From Vibrio cidicii (lineage in GTDB: Bacteria > Pseudomonadota > Gammaproteobacteria > Enterobacterales > Vibrionaceae), in contig NZ_CP046804.1 of NCBI RefSeq assembly GCF_009763805.1, forward strand, positions 2,046,001-2,110,000: a stretch of DNA of 64,000 bases, written 5' to 3'. A program made the position numbers and the translations under genes. Of this stretch, positions 1-11,238 are shown piece after piece. Every line of letters starts with the position of its first letter. The first letter of the stretch is position 1. The notes under the pieces were generated by a model, which made no database searches, was not told where the DNA came from, and saw only the letters and a list, made by a program, of their open reading frames with translations.

Positions 1-140
1 ACACCATCAGCGCGATCGCCAGCCGATTCAAAGTAAAGAGCACCGATATTGTTAAATGGAATGCTCTGCAAAATCAAAAATACCTGAAACCAGGTCAAAA
101 ACTTAAACTTTATGTTGATGTTACTAAGGTAAGTGTATGA
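1..140 (+). CDS. mltD: membrane-bound lytic murein transglycosylase D, 3' end (partial)
   Basis: Only the last 45 codons are in the window, read in frame from base 3 to the TGA at 138-140. They encode one LysM peptidoglycan-binding repeat: an ISAIASRF helix, a middle part with WNAL, and the closing LKPGQKLKLYV strand. LysM repeats end the MltD family, lytic transglycosylases that cleave the glycan strand of peptidoglycan at the outer membrane. The catalytic part lies outside, so MltD is inferred from the repeat and from vibrio gene order; another LysM protein is possible. The stop overlaps the next start as ATGA, which suggests translational coupling. Confidence 0.65.
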   Translation, partial: TISAIASRFKVKSTDIVKWNALQNQKYLKPGQKLKLYVDVTKVSV

Positions 141-826
141 ATCCATCCAGTAACCCTTTTGTCATGCTCTTTGACATCTTCCGCTCGCCGACAGCGTGTT
201 TTTTAGCGCTCTATCAACGAGGCGCTTGGGGATGGCTGCCCTATGTTCTGCTGATTCTTAGCCCTTTTCTATTTTGGGGGGCTTATTTCTCTAACGTCGA
301 TTTTCAATGGTTGACTTCGGTACTCTCGCCACAATTTGAGCAGATCAATCCAGAACAGATAAAATTCCTCGACGATCCCAACACGTTGATGGCCAGCGAG
401 ATCATCAGTGACATTCTTAGTCGAACGCTGACGATTTTGTTCTTGGCTTTTTGGTTCACTTTAGCCACCAAACCGAGTCAACATCAGCATGGTTTTTGGA
501 AATGGTTTGCCGCCGCCTCTGTCATTACCTTTCCGGCCTTGATTGGCGATCTCGCCAGCTACGCCAGTTTGCTACTCAAACATGGCCAAGTAGTCAGCTA
601 CGCGGCTGACTTAAACAGCTTAAATGGTTTGATCAAACTACCGCTGACCAACGAATGGTCATCGTTTGCAGGCGGATTGCCTTTGCTTCTGCCTTGGTAC
701 ATTGTGCTGGGTTATGCGGCCGTGCTGACTTGGACCGAGTTTGAACGCGGGCAAGCTCTAGTGATCTCTGCCCTACCTTGGCTGGGTTATTACCTTATTT
801 GGGCACTGTCTGTGCTGATATTTTAA
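137..826 (+). CDS. YIP1-family inner-membrane protein
   Basis: This is a 229-residue, strongly hydrophobic protein with about five membrane segments: around residues 33-50, 95-110, 123-145, 180-200 and 208-228. The N-terminal FDIFRSPTACF motif followed by a GAWGWLPY membrane entry is typical of bacterial YIP1-domain proteins. Their function is not established. Its ATG overlaps the stop of the upstream LysM gene by four bases, so the two are probably cotranscribed. The 3' end overlaps the convergent EEP gene by 32 bases. The family call comes from overall pattern, not from a catalytic motif. Confidence 0.7.
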   Translation: MNPSSNPFVMLFDIFRSPTACFLALYQRGAWGWLPYVLLILSPFLFWGAYFSNVDFQWLTSVLSPQFEQINPEQIKFLDDPNTLMASEIISDILSRTLTILFLAFWFTLATKPSQHQHGFWKWFAAASVITFPALIGDLASYASLLLKHGQVVSYAADLNSLNGLIKLPLTNEWSSFAGGLPLLLPWYIVLGYAAVLTWTEFERGQALVISALPWLGYYLIWALSVLIF

Positions 827-1658
827 AGCTCACCAATAAAGGATTATGATCGGAAGCGTCCGTTGTGGGCGCTTTCGCTTTCTCTAGCGTCAGTCCTCGA
901 TAGAACACATGGTCCAACACTCGACCTGTGATAAAACGGGTGCGTAAATCAGGCTGAAAGACCACTTCTTGCAGCGCTAATTTCTCAACGATATCCCGCA
1001 ATGTGCTCCAGCGCGCCTCATTCCAGCTATTAAAATCGCCCGCCAGAATCACCGGGCCTTGATGCTTGGTTAACGCGTTAACTAAGACATCAATTTGCTG
1101 CTGGTACGCTTGCACGCCCAAGGTAAAATTCACTGCGTGAATATTGGCCACCGCTAGTGTGCTGCCGTTCGAGAGTGGGTATTCGGAATAGAGTGCCGAT
1201 TTGGGAAGACGTAACCAAGGTTCTAACTGGCTGTAACCGCACGCTAAAACCGGCTTGTGCTTGGCCAAGGTCAAAACCCCTGCACTTTTGTTAAACGCCT
1301 TAAACGCATTCACTTGCTGTGCATGCCAACCTTCAGAAGCTATCCAACGTTTGAGGGGATCATCTAAGCTCGCTTCTTGCAGCAGCACCAGCTGCGTCCC
1401 ATCCGCGTACTCGCTCAATGCGGTGTTCCAATTGCGGCGGTTTTGTTTGTAAATATTCCACACCAACAGTGTCAGTTCCCCCTGCTGGTCAATACTCTGC
1501 CTGCTGTGGCTATGCAGACAATCTAATTGCAAATTAATTGCCCCATCAGCGATAGTGACCATCTCTGGCTGTTCGGGAATGGTGAAGATAGTGTGGAAGG
1601 CAAAATAGCCCGCAACAACAAAAAAAGCAGGATACAGGAGCAGGGAACGTTTTTTCAT
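795..1658 (-). CDS. endonuclease/exonuclease/phosphatase (EEP) family protein, YafD-like
   Basis: The 287-residue product starts with a membrane anchor or signal (residues 1-25, KKRSLLLYPAFFVVAG). An EEP fold follows, with LLVWNIYKQNR, the acidic LLQEASL motif, ILAGDFNSWN and the terminal SDHNPLLVSF. These are the metal-binding and catalytic Asn, Glu, Asp and His motifs of the DNase I/exonuclease III/phosphodiesterase superfamily. It resembles E. coli YafD, whose substrate is not firmly known, so no reaction is assigned. A GTG three codons upstream (1667) is an alternative start; neither has a convincing Shine-Dalgarno sequence. The C-terminus overlaps the convergent YIP1 gene. Confidence 0.8.
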   Translation of the reverse strand: MKKRSLLLYPAFFVVAGYFAFHTIFTIPEQPEMVTIADGAINLQLDCLHSHSRQSIDQQGELTLLVWNIYKQNRRNWNTALSEYADGTQLVLLQEASLDDPLKRWIASEGWHAQQVNAFKAFNKSAGVLTLAKHKPVLACGYSQLEPWLRLPKSALYSEYPLSNGSTLAVANIHAVNFTLGVQAYQQQIDVLVNALTKHQGPVILAGDFNSWNEARWSTLRDIVEKLALQEVVFQPDLRTRFITGRVLDHVFYRGLTLEKAKAPTTDASDHNPLLVSFKISAQTVPK

Positions 1659-1680
1659 TGCAATCACGCGGCTTAGTGTT

Positions 1681-1712
1681 GGGCAAAAAGAAAAGGAGCC
1701 AGACGGCTCCTT
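1681..1712 (-). terminator. intrinsic terminator after glnB
   Basis: An 8-bp stem (1693-1700 with 1705-1712, loop of four) reads AAGGAGCC/GGCTCCTT on the minus strand. A T-rich tract (TTCTTTTT) follows. It sits 14 bases past the glnB stop. Confidence 0.9.
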
Positions 1713-1725
1713 ATGTTACTTTGAA

Positions 1726-2073
<348 letters not shown>

Positions 2074-2149
2074 TTAAACTTTCATTGATTTGCTTATTAT
2101 TCATGAGCAATCAGCAACATTCAATCAGAAAACCACGTTTCCTTTGGCT

Positions 2150-2180
2150 TCATAACAAAAGCCAGAGCATAGGCTCTGGC
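2150..2180 (-). terminator. intrinsic terminator after the cytochrome c gene
   Basis: A perfect 8-bp inverted repeat GCCAGAGC/GCTCTGGC with an ATAG/CTAT loop (2161-2180). On the minus strand TTTTGTTATG follows. It sits 24 bases past the stop at 2205. Confidence 0.85.
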
Positions 2181-2204
2181 GATGGTTATTGGTTTGCGCG
2201 AGCA

Positions 2205-2516
2205 CTACTTCAAGCTGGCGTAGTAAGCGGCAACGTTAGCGATGTCGGCATCACTGAGCATGGATGCCTGCGCTTGCATGACCACGGCCAAACCACCGGT
2301 ACGCTCTTTATTTTTGTAAGCTTTAATCGACGAGACCAGATACTGCTCATTCTGGCCTTTTAGGTTTGGATAACCAGGGATCACCGCTATCCCATCCGCG
2401 CCATGACACGCAGCACAAATGGCAGATTTAGCTTGCCCTGCCGCAATATCACCTGCCATTACACTTCCACTGATTAGGCCCAATCCAAGAGCCAGACCGA
2501 TTGCGACTTTCTTCAT
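2205..2516 (-). CDS. periplasmic class I cytochrome c
   Basis: A 103-residue protein with a Sec signal peptide (residues 1-21, cleavage after VMA). One heme-attachment motif, CAACH, lies at residues 34-38, with a probable axial Met in the VVMQAQA or SMLSD region. It ends in the AAYYASLK helix usual for small single-heme c-type cytochromes of the c5/c554 class. It should shuttle electrons in the periplasm; the partner oxidase or reductase cannot be told from this sequence. AAGGAAAAG precedes the ATG. It is monocistronic, with its own terminator, between glnB and tilS. Confidence 0.88.
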   Translation of the reverse strand: MKKVAIGLALGLGLISGSVMAGDIAAGQAKSAICAACHGADGIAVIPGYPNLKGQNEQYLVSSIKAYKNKERTGGLAVVMQAQASMLSDADIANVAAYYASLK

Positions 2517-2608
2517 TGCTTTTCCTTTTTATCTGTATTGTTTTCGTTTACGGCCATGTCACCCATAAGCTAAGAAAGCGACACCCAAAATTGATATCCA
2601 TACAATTT

Positions 2609-3934
2609 TTACATGAATTGAGATGACTTGCGCCAAAAGAGCTCACAATCCTGACCAATAAATTCACGGTCAACAAACAGCCCGGCAACCGCAACAACCC
2701 TATCTGCACACATAAGTATCGGCGTGCGGCGTCGGAGCCAGCTCGGCACTTGGTATTCTTGAAACAGCTTCTTCATTTTGCGCCGATGACCACGCTCTGC
2801 TGGATGGGCGCTTAATCCCTCGGGGTCAAAAGTCACATAGAATGTTCCGCCAGCAGGTGGAAGTGCCAAATTCCCGCGGCCGGGAGTATGCTCTAAGGTT
2901 AAAACGCCAAGATGATCTGGCAAAGCCAAGGGTTGGCTAAGTTTAATCTCAGCTCGCCACTGGCTGATATCGTTACTCTGCGCCACAAAATAGAGACGCT
3001 GATTGAATCGGCGCACCTGTCCTTGCCCGAGCTGCAAGATCGGATTGGCATCGGCCTTAGCAAGCGCAACTTGCTGCCAGAGAATCTGCAAGTTCTGACG
3101 GCTCGGCATCGGCTGACCGAGCGCTGACAACCACATACGCAGCAGGCGAAGTCGCGCTTGCTCGCTTTGTTGGTAAAGCACCGCTAACGCTAGGCTGTGA
3201 TCCGCTTGTAAAGCGCGAGCCAAAACGGGCGATAAAAGCTCATCTAACAAACCTTCTTGCTCAGCACACAGCTGCGCGCTGCGCTGTACTGCGCTGGCAA
3301 AACCGGGCCAACGTTGGCTGATTTGCGGCAGTACCTCTTGGCGCAGAAAATTGCGATCGTAGCGCGTATCTAGGTTACTTTCGTCTTCGACCCATTCTAA
3401 GCCCAGCTGCTTGGCGGCAAACTCTATCTCCAAGCGACCAACCGACAGCAAGGGGCGGAGCAAAAATCCTTGCGCAAACGGCATACATTGCCCCATCGCT
3501 GACAACCCTTTCGGACCACTGCCGCGTTTTAAAGCGAGGAGAAAGGTTTCGACTTGATCATCGGCATGCTGCCCCGTAAGAAGCAGATCCCCCAGCTCAA
3601 GATGCTTAGCAAGCGCCTGATAACGCGCCTGTCTGGCCTGCTCTTCAACGCTGTCGCCTGCCATCAGCTCAAGTTGCACTTTCTCCACAGCGCAAGAGAG
3701 CTGTTTCCCCTGACACCATTCGACACATCGCTGGCTCCATAAGTCGGCATTGTCGCTTAAACCATGATGGACATGCACCACAACACATTGCCTTTGCTGC
3801 TCGAAAGCGAAACGTGCCGCACACTCAAGTAAGATCCTTGAATCAACACCACCACTAAAAGCGACAACCAAGCGCGAAGAGGGCAGCAAATGCTCTTCAA
3901 TCACTTTTGTGAAACGGTGATAGATAGACTCCAT
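2609..3934 (-). CDS. tilS: tRNA(Ile)-lysidine synthetase
   Basis: A 441-residue enzyme that ligates lysine to C34 of the CAU anticodon of a minor tRNA-Ile, switching its decoding from AUG to AUA. The PP-loop ATPase motif FSGGVDS is at residues 26-32. The N-terminal catalytic domain includes GQHADDQVETFLL and a YDRNFLR motif. A TilS substrate-binding region and the C-terminal domain (RGHRRKMKKLFQEY, PSWLRRRTPIL) follow. Length matches the E. coli enzyme (432). It is 79 bases downstream of accA, but a strong terminator lies between them, so it may have its own promoter. Confidence 0.96.
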   Translation of the reverse strand: MESIYHRFTKVIEEHLLPSSRLVVAFSGGVDSRILLECAARFAFEQQRQCVVVHVHHGLSDNADLWSQRCVEWCQGKQLSCAVEKVQLELMAGDSVEEQARQARYQALAKHLELGDLLLTGQHADDQVETFLLALKRGSGPKGLSAMGQCMPFAQGFLLRPLLSVGRLEIEFAAKQLGLEWVEDESNLDTRYDRNFLRQEVLPQISQRWPGFASAVQRSAQLCAEQEGLLDELLSPVLARALQADHSLALAVLYQQSEQARLRLLRMWLSALGQPMPSRQNLQILWQQVALAKADANPILQLGQGQVRRFNQRLYFVAQSNDISQWRAEIKLSQPLALPDHLGVLTLEHTPGRGNLALPPAGGTFYVTFDPEGLSAHPAERGHRRKMKKLFQEYQVPSWLRRRTPILMCADRVVAVAGLFVDREFIGQDCELFWRKSSQFM

Positions 3935-3949
3935 GCGTTCCTCTAACTA

Positions 3950-3988
3950 ACAGAAATAAAAAGGGCTGAACGAGAATGTTCAGCCCTT
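3950..3988 (-). terminator. intrinsic terminator between accA and tilS
   Basis: An 11-bp perfect stem, AAGGGCTGAAC/GTTCAGCCCTT (3961-3971 with 3978-3988). On the minus strand it runs straight into TTTTTATTTC. It begins 25 bases after the accA stop. Confidence 0.92.
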
Positions 3989-4012
3989 GATTGTATAAGA
4001 TGTGCAATTAAA

Positions 4013-4972
4013 TTAGCAGTAACCGTAGTTCATTAAACGTGTATAACGGCGCTCTAGTAGTACTTCTTTATCAAACTGTTCCAGTTCAGCCAGTTGGCGA
4101 AGTAAAGTGGCTTTCATATTGGCAGCCATCTGCACGTGATCGCGATGCGCACCGCCCAGAGGTTCCTCGATGATCTCATCAATCAGTTCAAGTTCTTTCA
4201 AACGTGGCGCAGTGAGGCCCATCGCTTCAGCGGCTTGTGGTGCTTTATCGGAATCGCGCCACAAAATCGACGCACAGCCTTCTGGTGAAATCACCGAATA
4301 AGTTGAGTATTGCAGCATGTTGACATAGTCACCGACACCAATCGCCAGCGCGCCGCCAGAACCACCTTCACCCACCACGTTACAAATAACCGGAACCGTT
4401 AGACCTGCCATCTCTTTAAGGTTGGTGGCAATCGCTTCTGATTGACCGCGCTCTTCAGCGCCAACACCTGGGTAAGCCCCTGCGGTATCGATAAAGGTGA
4501 TGATTGGCATATTGAAGCGTTCTGCCATTTTCATTAAACGCAACGCTTTACGATAGCCTTCTGGTTTTGGCATACCAAAGTTACGTTTTACTTTCTCTTT
4601 GGTTTCACGACCTTTTTGATGACCGATGATCATCACCGGGCGACCTTCTAAACGAGCAATGCCAGCGACGATCGCTTTATCGTCAGCGTAAGCGCGATCG
4701 CCCGCCAACTCGTCAAACTCTTCAAAAACGTGTTTAACGTAATCCAACGTGTAAGGACGCAGTGGATGACGTGCCAGTTGTGCTGTTTCCCAAGCCCCTA
4801 AATCGGAAAAAGTTTTCTTTTTCAGCTCTAAGCTTTTCTTCTCCAGCTGCTCGATCTCTTTACCAAGGTCAATGGCTGAGTCGCCTCCGTGACGTGAAAC
4901 ATCGCGCAGGGCTTGGATTTTTGCTTCTAGTTCAGCAATCGGCTTTTCAAATTCTAGAAAGTTCAGGCTCAT
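4013..4972 (-). CDS. accA: acetyl-CoA carboxylase carboxyltransferase subunit alpha
   Basis: 319 residues, the same length as E. coli AccA. With AccD it transfers the carboxyl group from biotin on AccB to acetyl-CoA, the first committed step of fatty acid synthesis. Visible motifs are the N-terminal [17 protein letters not shown] helix, [13 protein letters not shown], and the oxyanion-hole region [16 protein letters not shown] followed by [15 protein letters not shown]. It lies 37 bases after dnaE, and the dnaE-accA order is the conserved gammaproteobacterial arrangement. A terminator follows it. Confidence 0.97.
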   Translation of the reverse strand: MSLNFLEFEKPIAELEAKIQALRDVSRHGGDSAIDLGKEIEQLEKKSLELKKKTFSDLGAWETAQLARHPLRPYTLDYVKHVFEEFDELAGDRAYADDKAIVAGIARLEGRPVMIIGHQKGRETKEKVKRNFGMPKPEGYRKALRLMKMAERFNMPIITFIDTAGAYPGVGAEERGQSEAIATNLKEMAGLTVPVICNVVGEGGSGGALAIGVGDYVNMLQYSTYSVISPEGCASILWRDSDKAPQAAEAMGLTAPRLKELELIDEIIEEPLGGAHRDHVQMAANMKATLLRQLAELEQFDKEVLLERRYTRLMNYGYC

Positions 4973-5009
4973 CTATGAATCCTTGTTGATTCGGCACATT
5001 ACGCCAAAT

Positions 5010-8000
5010 TTAGTTAAATTCGAGTTCTACCTGGTCTTTACCAAGTAACATCTTTAAGTCATCAAGTAATGTATCACTAGGCGTTACTCGCCATTCCGTG
5101 CCCAATGTTAACCGCGCTCTGGCGTCGGCACGCTGGTAGTATACATTGACAGGAACCGTCCCGGCTTTATGTGGTTCTAAGATCCGACTAAAGCGCGCAA
5201 AAAACTGGTCATCAATCTGTGATGCTGTGACAGAAACGGACACGCCTCGAGCGTATTTTTCCCGCGCCGAACCGAGGTCCATGACTTCGCGAGCCGTCAT
5301 TTTAAGGCCACCATTGAAGTCATCAAAGCTGACCTGTCCGGAAACCACCAGAATTCTATCTTTTTCCAGCAGTTCTGCATACCGTTCAAGTGCATCTGAG
5401 AACAACATCACTTCCATACGCCCACTGCGATCATCTAAGGTCATGATCCCGATGCGCGTACCGCGCTTGGTGGTCATCACTCGCGCGGCGATCACCAGTC
5501 CAGCTAAAGTCAACGATTGATCGCGCCGAGTCGGCGTCGCGTCTTTTAATCGACAACTGGTGTACTTATTAAGTTCCGACAGATAAGCATTGACCGGATG
5601 CCCTGTCAGATAAAGGCCTAACGTTTCACGTTCACCTTCCAGCCACACTTTTTCCGGCCAAGGTTCAACCTGAATGTACTTGTGCTCGACCTCTTCCGGC
5701 GCATCCGTTAACACGCCAAACATGTCCGCCTGACCAAACGCTTCCGCTTGGTGGTACTGGCTCGCCGCTTTGACCGCGTCATCCAGCGAGGCCATCATCG
5801 CCGCGCGATGTGGGCCTAGTCTGTCTAGTGCGCCAGCGTAAATCAGCTTTTCAATCACCCGCTTGTTAACTTTTTTAAGGTCAATGCGCGCACAGAAATC
5901 AAATAGATCTTTAAAGTGACCACCTTTATTGCGTGCGGCTAAGATAGCGTCGATCGGTCCTTCCCCCACCCCTTTGATCGCCCCGATGCCGTAAACAATC
6001 GCACCGTTTTCATCCACGTTGAAACGGTATAAACCGGAGTTGATGTCTGGCGGCAACACGGTCAGTTTCATGCGGAAACATTCATCGACCAGACCTACTA
6101 CTTTTTCGGTGTTATCCATATCGGCGGTCATTACCGCCGCCATGAATTCGGCAGGATAGTGGGTTTTAAGCCAAAGGGTTTGGTATGACACCAAGGCGTA
6201 GGCAGCAGAGTGCGATTTGTTGAAACCGTAGCCCGCAAATTTCTCTACCAAGTCGAAGATTTTCATCGCCAACTCGCCATCAACACCATTCTTCACCGCG
6301 CCTTCTTCGAAGGTTGCACGCTGCTTGGCCATCTCTTCCGGCTTTTTCTTACCCATCGCCCGGCGCAGCATGTCCGCACCACCAAGGGTATAGCCCGACA
6401 AAACCTGCGCAATCTGCATGACCTGTTTCTTGATAGAGGATAATGCCGTAGGTCGGGTCGAGAATTTCTTTTAGCGATTCGTGCTGCCACTTTTCATCGG
6501 GGTAAGAGATCGCTTCACGGCCATGTTTACGGTCGATAAAGTTATCTACCATGCCCGATTGCAACGGCCCCGGTCGGAACAAGGCCACCAATGCGATGAT
6601 GTCTTCAAAACAGTCTGGCTGAAGTCGTTTGATCAGCTCTTTCATTCCGCGCGATTCGAGCTGGAATACCGCAGTGGTCTCTGAGTTTTGCAATAAGCGA
6701 AACGACGCCGGATCTTCCAGAGGGATGGATTCAATACGGACTGGCGGTTTGCCTTCTTTCTCCAAGCGCGGGTTAATCAACCCTAACGCCCAGTCAATAA
6801 TGGTGAGAGTTCGCAGCCCCAAGAAGTCAAACTTAACCAGCCCCGCTGTTTCTACGTCGTTCTTATCAAACTGCGTGACGGGGAAGTGCCCTTCCGCATC
6901 CGCATAAATCGGCGCAAAATCAGTAATTGTGGTCGGTGAAATAACCACACCACCGGCGTGTTTACCGGCGTTACGCGTACAACCTTCCAAAATGCGACAC
7001 ATGTCGATGAGTTCTTTCACTTCCTCATCGGCTTCATACAGTTCAGGCAGCGCGGGTTCGGCTTTAAACGCTTTTTCTAACGTCATACCCGGATCAGGCG
7101 GCACCAATTTTGAAATACGGTCGACGAAACCAAATGGATGACCAAGAACACGACCAACGTCACGGATTACCGCTTTCGCCGCCATAGTACCGAAGGTGAT
7201 GATCTGCGACACCGCATCACGGCCGTACATTTCGGCAACGTGATCAATGACTTGGTCTCGCTTGTCCATACAAAAGTCGACGTCGAAATCGGGCATGGAT
7301 ACCCGTTCAGGGTTGAGGAAACGTTCAAACAGCAGATCGTATTCAAGCGGATCCAGATCGGTAATTTTCAGCGCGTAAGCGACCAAAGAGCCAGCACCCG
7401 AACCACGACCAGGACCGACGGGAATCGCATTGTCTTTTGACCACTGGATGAACTCCATCACGATCAAGAAGTAGCCGGGAAAGCCCATTTGGTTGATCAC
7501 GTCCAGCTCGACTTGCAAACGTTCGTCGTACTCCGGTCGGCGCTGAGCGCGTACTTCTGGATCGGGGAAAAGAAACTCTAAACGCTCTTCCAATCCTTCG
7601 CGGGACTTCATCACTAAGTAGTCGGTTTCCGCCATACCATCGGTTGGGAAAGCGGGCAGGAAATATTCACCAAGGCGAACGGTCACGTTGCAGCGCTTCG
7701 CGATTTCGACGCTGTTCTCCAACGCTTCTGGGATATCCGCAAACAGCTCACACATCTCTTCTTCGCTGCGCAAGTATTGCTGCGGACTGTAATTTTTCGG
7801 ACGACGCGGGTCCTCTAACGTGTAGCCATCGTGAATCGCCACACGAATTTCGTGCGCATCAAACAGATCTTCGCTAATAAACACCACTTCGTTGGTGGCA
7901 ACCACGGGCAGATTGGTTTGTTCTGCCAGTTCAACCGCAAAGTGCAGATACGTTTCTTCGTCGCTACGTCCGGTACGCACAAGCTCTAGATAAAAGCGAT

Positions 8001-8490
8001 CCGGAAAATGCTGCTGATAAAACGCCACGCAACTGTCGACTAAGGCACTGTTGCCTTTCAGCAGCGCCCTACCAATTTCGCCATTACGCGCTCCAGACAG
8101 CACAATTAGTCCCGTCGAAAGCTCCGCTAGCCAAGCTTTGTCAATCACGGGTTGATGCTGCACGTGGCCACGTAAATAGGCCTTGGAGATCAATAAGGTA
8201 AGATTGTTGTAGCCTATGTTATCGGCCGCCAACACAGTGAGACTGGTCAACTCTTCGCCAAATTCGTCGGACTGCATTTTGAAATCTGCGCCGACGATCG
8301 GTTTGACGCCATTACCATGCGCCGTTCCATAGAATTTCACCAAACCGCAGAGGTTGGTGAAATCGGTGAGCGCCATGGCTGGCATGCCAAGTTCCGCTAC
8401 TTTCTTCACCAAAGGCGGCACTTTGTTAATACCGTCCACCATCGAAAAGTCACTGTGAATGCGAAGATGGATAAATTTGGGATCTGACAT
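5010..8490 (-). CDS. dnaE: DNA polymerase III subunit alpha, interrupted by a +1 frameshift
   Basis: Catalytic subunit of the replicative polymerase. The N-terminal PHP domain starts at [13 protein letters not shown]. The polymerase core has [16 protein letters not shown] and the catalytic PDFDVDFC aspartates. Tandem helix-hairpin-helix and OB-fold parts are at the end. The reading frame breaks after ILYQE: one extra T at 6426-6428 (GTTTC; GAAAC in the coding strand, where GAAC is expected). Removing it restores [14 protein letters not shown] and a 1159-residue protein, the family length. As read, the frame stops early and a second frame resumes near 6419. The gene is essential, so a sequence error is the likely cause. 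The ATG at 8490 is preferred over a TTG one codon upstream. Confidence 0.96.
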
Positions 8491-8565
8491 CAATCGATAC
8501 CGTTTGTACTAATTTTCGGGTTAATTCTACTATCGGAGCGCGAGTTTACCATCCACCAACGCTCT

Positions 8566-9204
8566 TCACTGCTTCTTTTCGAGCGCTTTTCTAACGGGGG
8601 CAAAACTTTTTCGATGCTGCGCAATCACACCATGCTGCTCGATGGCCGCAAAATGGGCAGCGGTTGGATAGCCCTTGTGCTGGGCGAAACCAAATTCAGG
8701 ATGCAACTTGTCGAGCGCTTCCATTTCTTGGTCGCGAACCACTTTAGCGATGATCGATGCAGCACTGATTTCAGCCACTCGTAAATCGCCTTTCACCACA
8801 GCTTGAGAATCCATCGGTAGCTCAGGGCAACGATTACCATCGATCAGCACTAAATCTGGCTGTACCTTCAATCCCGCAACCGCTCGCTGCATCGCCACCA
8901 TGGTGGCTTGCAAGATATTGAGCTGGTCAATTTCTTCCGGCGTACAACGGCCCACCGCCCAAGCGAGCGCTTTCTCTTTGATCTCAGGAAACAAGGCTAA
9001 GCGTTTTTTTTCACTCAGTTTTTTCGAATCGTTGAGCCCTGCAATCGGATTGTTCGGGTCTAGGATGACCGCCGCGGTAACCACATCCCCCACTAATGGG
9101 CCACGGCCCACTTCGTCAACGCCCGCCACAAACTGGTAACCTGCTGGGTATTCGAACGGTGGAAATTCTACTTTCGCCTTGGTTGTTTTCGCTTTAACCG
9201 CCAT
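8566..9204 (-). CDS. rnhB: ribonuclease HII
   Basis: A 212-residue type 2 RNase H that cuts RNA in RNA:DNA hybrids and single ribonucleotides in DNA. The active-site motif [14 protein letters not shown] is at residues 29-42 with Asp and Glu. The other acidic residues are in LVLIDGN and in [18 protein letters not shown]. It starts two bases after the lpxB stop and precedes dnaE by 75 bases, the usual lpxB-rnhB-dnaE order. A short lysine-rich N-terminus ([13 protein letters not shown]) precedes the domain. Confidence 0.96.
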   Translation of the reverse strand: MAVKAKTTKAKVEFPPFEYPAGYQFVAGVDEVGRGPLVGDVVTAAVILDPNNPIAGLNDSKKLSEKKRLALFPEIKEKALAWAVGRCTPEEIDQLNILQATMVAMQRAVAGLKVQPDLVLIDGNRCPELPMDSQAVVKGDLRVAEISAASIIAKVVRDQEMEALDKLHPEFGFAQHKGYPTAAHFAAIEQHGVIAQHRKSFAPVRKALEKKQ

Positions 9205-9206
9205 GT

Positions 9207-10355
9207 TTAATCTCTATTTTCAATCAGGTTTAATACCGCGTTGGCAGCTTGCTGATCCGCGTCTTTGCGAATCCAATGGTGCATTTCGGTAAACTTATTG
9301 AGCATCGATTGGTTGTTGCCTTCAAGTAAGCGCGAGACTTCCGCAAACAGATTTTGCGGCGTACAGTCATCTTGCAAATATTCTTTGACTAGCTCTTCAC
9401 CAGCTAAAATATTCGGCAGTGAGACATATTCCGTTTTCAGCAGACGTTTGGCTAAAAAGGCCGTCAATGCATTTACGCGGTAACCCACCACCATTGGCCG
9501 TTTGAGTAACATGCATTCGAGTGCAACGGTCCCCGAAGCCAACATCACGGCATCCGCGGCGGTAATCACATTGCGCGCGGTATCATCGACTAACTTGAAC
9601 TCCAGCTCCGGCGCATATTGCTGCCATGCTTGCTCAAACTGCTGGCGGCGTTTTTGATTGACGAGCGCCACCACAAAACCGAGATCAGGATATTGCTGAT
9701 GCAGCAATTTACAGGTTTCGATAAAGGTCGGCGCTAACATTTTCAGCTCACTGCCACGGCTGCCGGGGAGTACCGCCAGCCACTTTTTCTCTTGTTCAAG
9801 GCCAAGCAATGCTCTGGCTGCCGCTGGCTCAGATTCAAGTGGAATGGCATCCGCCAAGGTGTGGCCGATAAACTCACAAGGCACATCGAATTTGTCGTAA
9901 AACGCCTTTTCAAACGGTAGAAAAGCAAGAACTAGGTTGGTCGCAGCCTCTATTTTGAAGATGCGTTTTTGACGCCATGCCCAGACGGATGGGCTGACAT
10001 AGTGCACAGTTTTGATGCCTGCATTTTTGAGATCAAGCTCTAGGCGCAGATTAAAATCAGGCGCGTCAATGCCAACAAACACATCTGGCGGATTTTGCGT
10101 GAAGTAGCGAACCAGCTCAGCTTTCACTTTGAGCAGACGTGGCAATCGGCCAAGAACCTCCACCAAGCCCATAACCGCCAACTCTTCCATGTCGAATAGC
10201 GACTGACAGCCTTGCGCGATCATTTTTGGTCCGCCGATGCCGACAAACTCGGCATCCGGGTAGCGCGCTTTCACTGCTTGAATAAAGCCTTCACCCAAGG
10301 TATCTCCTGACAGTTCGCCCGCAACGATACCAATTCGTAGTGGCTTGTTTAGCAT
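9207..10355 (-). CDS. lpxB: lipid-A-disaccharide synthase
   Basis: A 382-residue GT19 glycosyltransferase that joins UDP-2,3-diacylglucosamine and lipid X into the beta-1,6 disaccharide of lipid A at the inner-membrane surface. Motifs include the N-terminal [15 protein letters not shown], the [14 protein letters not shown] loop, [14 protein letters not shown] and [12 protein letters not shown]. The sugar-nucleotide end carries [20 protein letters not shown]. Length matches E. coli LpxB. It is separated from lpxA by a hairpin. Two bases separate its stop from the rnhB start. Confidence 0.97.
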   Translation of the reverse strand: MLNKPLRIGIVAGELSGDTLGEGFIQAVKARYPDAEFVGIGGPKMIAQGCQSLFDMEELAVMGLVEVLGRLPRLLKVKAELVRYFTQNPPDVFVGIDAPDFNLRLELDLKNAGIKTVHYVSPSVWAWRQKRIFKIEAATNLVLAFLPFEKAFYDKFDVPCEFIGHTLADAIPLESEPAAARALLGLEQEKKWLAVLPGSRGSELKMLAPTFIETCKLLHQQYPDLGFVVALVNQKRRQQFEQAWQQYAPELEFKLVDDTARNVITAADAVMLASGTVALECMLLKRPMVVGYRVNALTAFLAKRLLKTEYVSLPNILAGEELVKEYLQDDCTPQNLFAEVSRLLEGNNQSMLNKFTEMHHWIRKDADQQAANAVLNLIENRD

Positions 10356-10392
10356 GTTTGCTCACCTTCTTTTTATCGAACGCTAAAAACGC

Positions 10393-10424
10393 AAAAAGAC
10401 CGCCATCTCAGACGGCGATCTTTT
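10393..10424 (-). terminator. terminator-like hairpin between lpxA and lpxB
   Basis: The stem is AAAAGA-C-CGCC (10394-10404) against GGCG-A-TCTTTT (10414-10424), with one C/A mismatch. On the minus strand TTTTTGCGTTTTT follows. It may end part of the lpxA transcript or protect its 3' end; complete termination would need a promoter for lpxB. Confidence 0.65.
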
Positions 10425-10448
10425 AATCATTATTGCAGCAAAGCGTGA

Positions 10449-11237
10449 TTAGCGAATAATGCCACGCTGCGACTTTTCCAAGAAATCAAGGAACAGAGCC
10501 ACCGCTGGGAATTCATCTACATCTTTGGCGATCTCTTCTTTAGCCGCTTCGAGCGTTAAACCACTGCGGTAAAGCGCCTTGTATGCACGGCGAATCGCCA
10601 AGATCTCTTTCTTCTCGAAACCACGACGCTTAAGCCCTTCAACATTAATGCCAAAAGGTGCACAGTGGTTTCCTTGCGCCATCACATAAGGTGGCACATC
10701 TTGTACAACAATAGAACCACCGCCCAGCATACAGTGATCGCCGATATGGCAGAACTGGTGAATTGCTGACATACCGCCGATGATGGCTTGATTGCCGATT
10801 TTAACGTGACCAGCCAGCGTCGCGTTGTTGGCGAAGATACAACGGTCGCCAATCACACAATCGTGCGCCACGTGGGCGTTAATCATAAACAGGTTGTCAC
10901 TGCCGACAATGGTGATGCCTTTATCCTGCACCGTGCCACGATGCATGGTGACGCTTTCACGGATGGTGTTGCGATCACCGATAATCAGTTGGGTATCTTC
11001 ACCAGCATATTTCAGATCTTGGCAAGCTTCACCAATCGAAGCAAACTGGAAAATGCGGTTGTCTTTGCCAATTTTTGTCGGGCCTTTCACGACCACATGA
11101 GAGAGCAGTTCAGTGCCCTCACCAATTTCTACTTTACTGTCTACGTAGCAAAATGGACCTATTTTGACGTTCGCGCCAATGACAGCGCCAGCCTCGATCA
11201 CTGCGGTTGGGTGGATTTGTGCCGTTGCATCAATCAT
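10449..11237 (-). CDS. lpxA: acyl-ACP--UDP-N-acetylglucosamine O-acyltransferase
   Basis: A 262-residue trimeric enzyme for the first step of lipid A synthesis, 3-O-acylation of UDP-GlcNAc. The N-terminal two-thirds is a left-handed beta helix of hexapeptide repeats (for example [20 protein letters not shown]). The catalytic His is in [14 protein letters not shown], near residue 122. The C-terminal helices include [12 protein letters not shown]. Length equals E. coli LpxA. It starts one base after the fabZ stop, so the two are coupled. Confidence 0.97.
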   Translation of the reverse strand: MIDATAQIHPTAVIEAGAVIGANVKIGPFCYVDSKVEIGEGTELLSHVVVKGPTKIGKDNRIFQFASIGEACQDLKYAGEDTQLIIGDRNTIRESVTMHRGTVQDKGITIVGSDNLFMINAHVAHDCVIGDRCIFANNATLAGHVKIGNQAIIGGMSAIHQFCHIGDHCMLGGGSIVVQDVPPYVMAQGNHCAPFGINVEGLKRRGFEKKEILAIRRAYKALYRSGLTLEAAKEEIAKDVDEFPAVALFLDFLEKSQRGIIR

Positions 11238-11238
11238 A

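Noticed and set aside
6349..6490. Programmed ribosomal frameshift in dnaE
   Set aside because: No slippery heptamer or downstream stimulator is seen, and nine unrelated genes show the same insertion at GAAC, which points to error or mutation rather than recoding.
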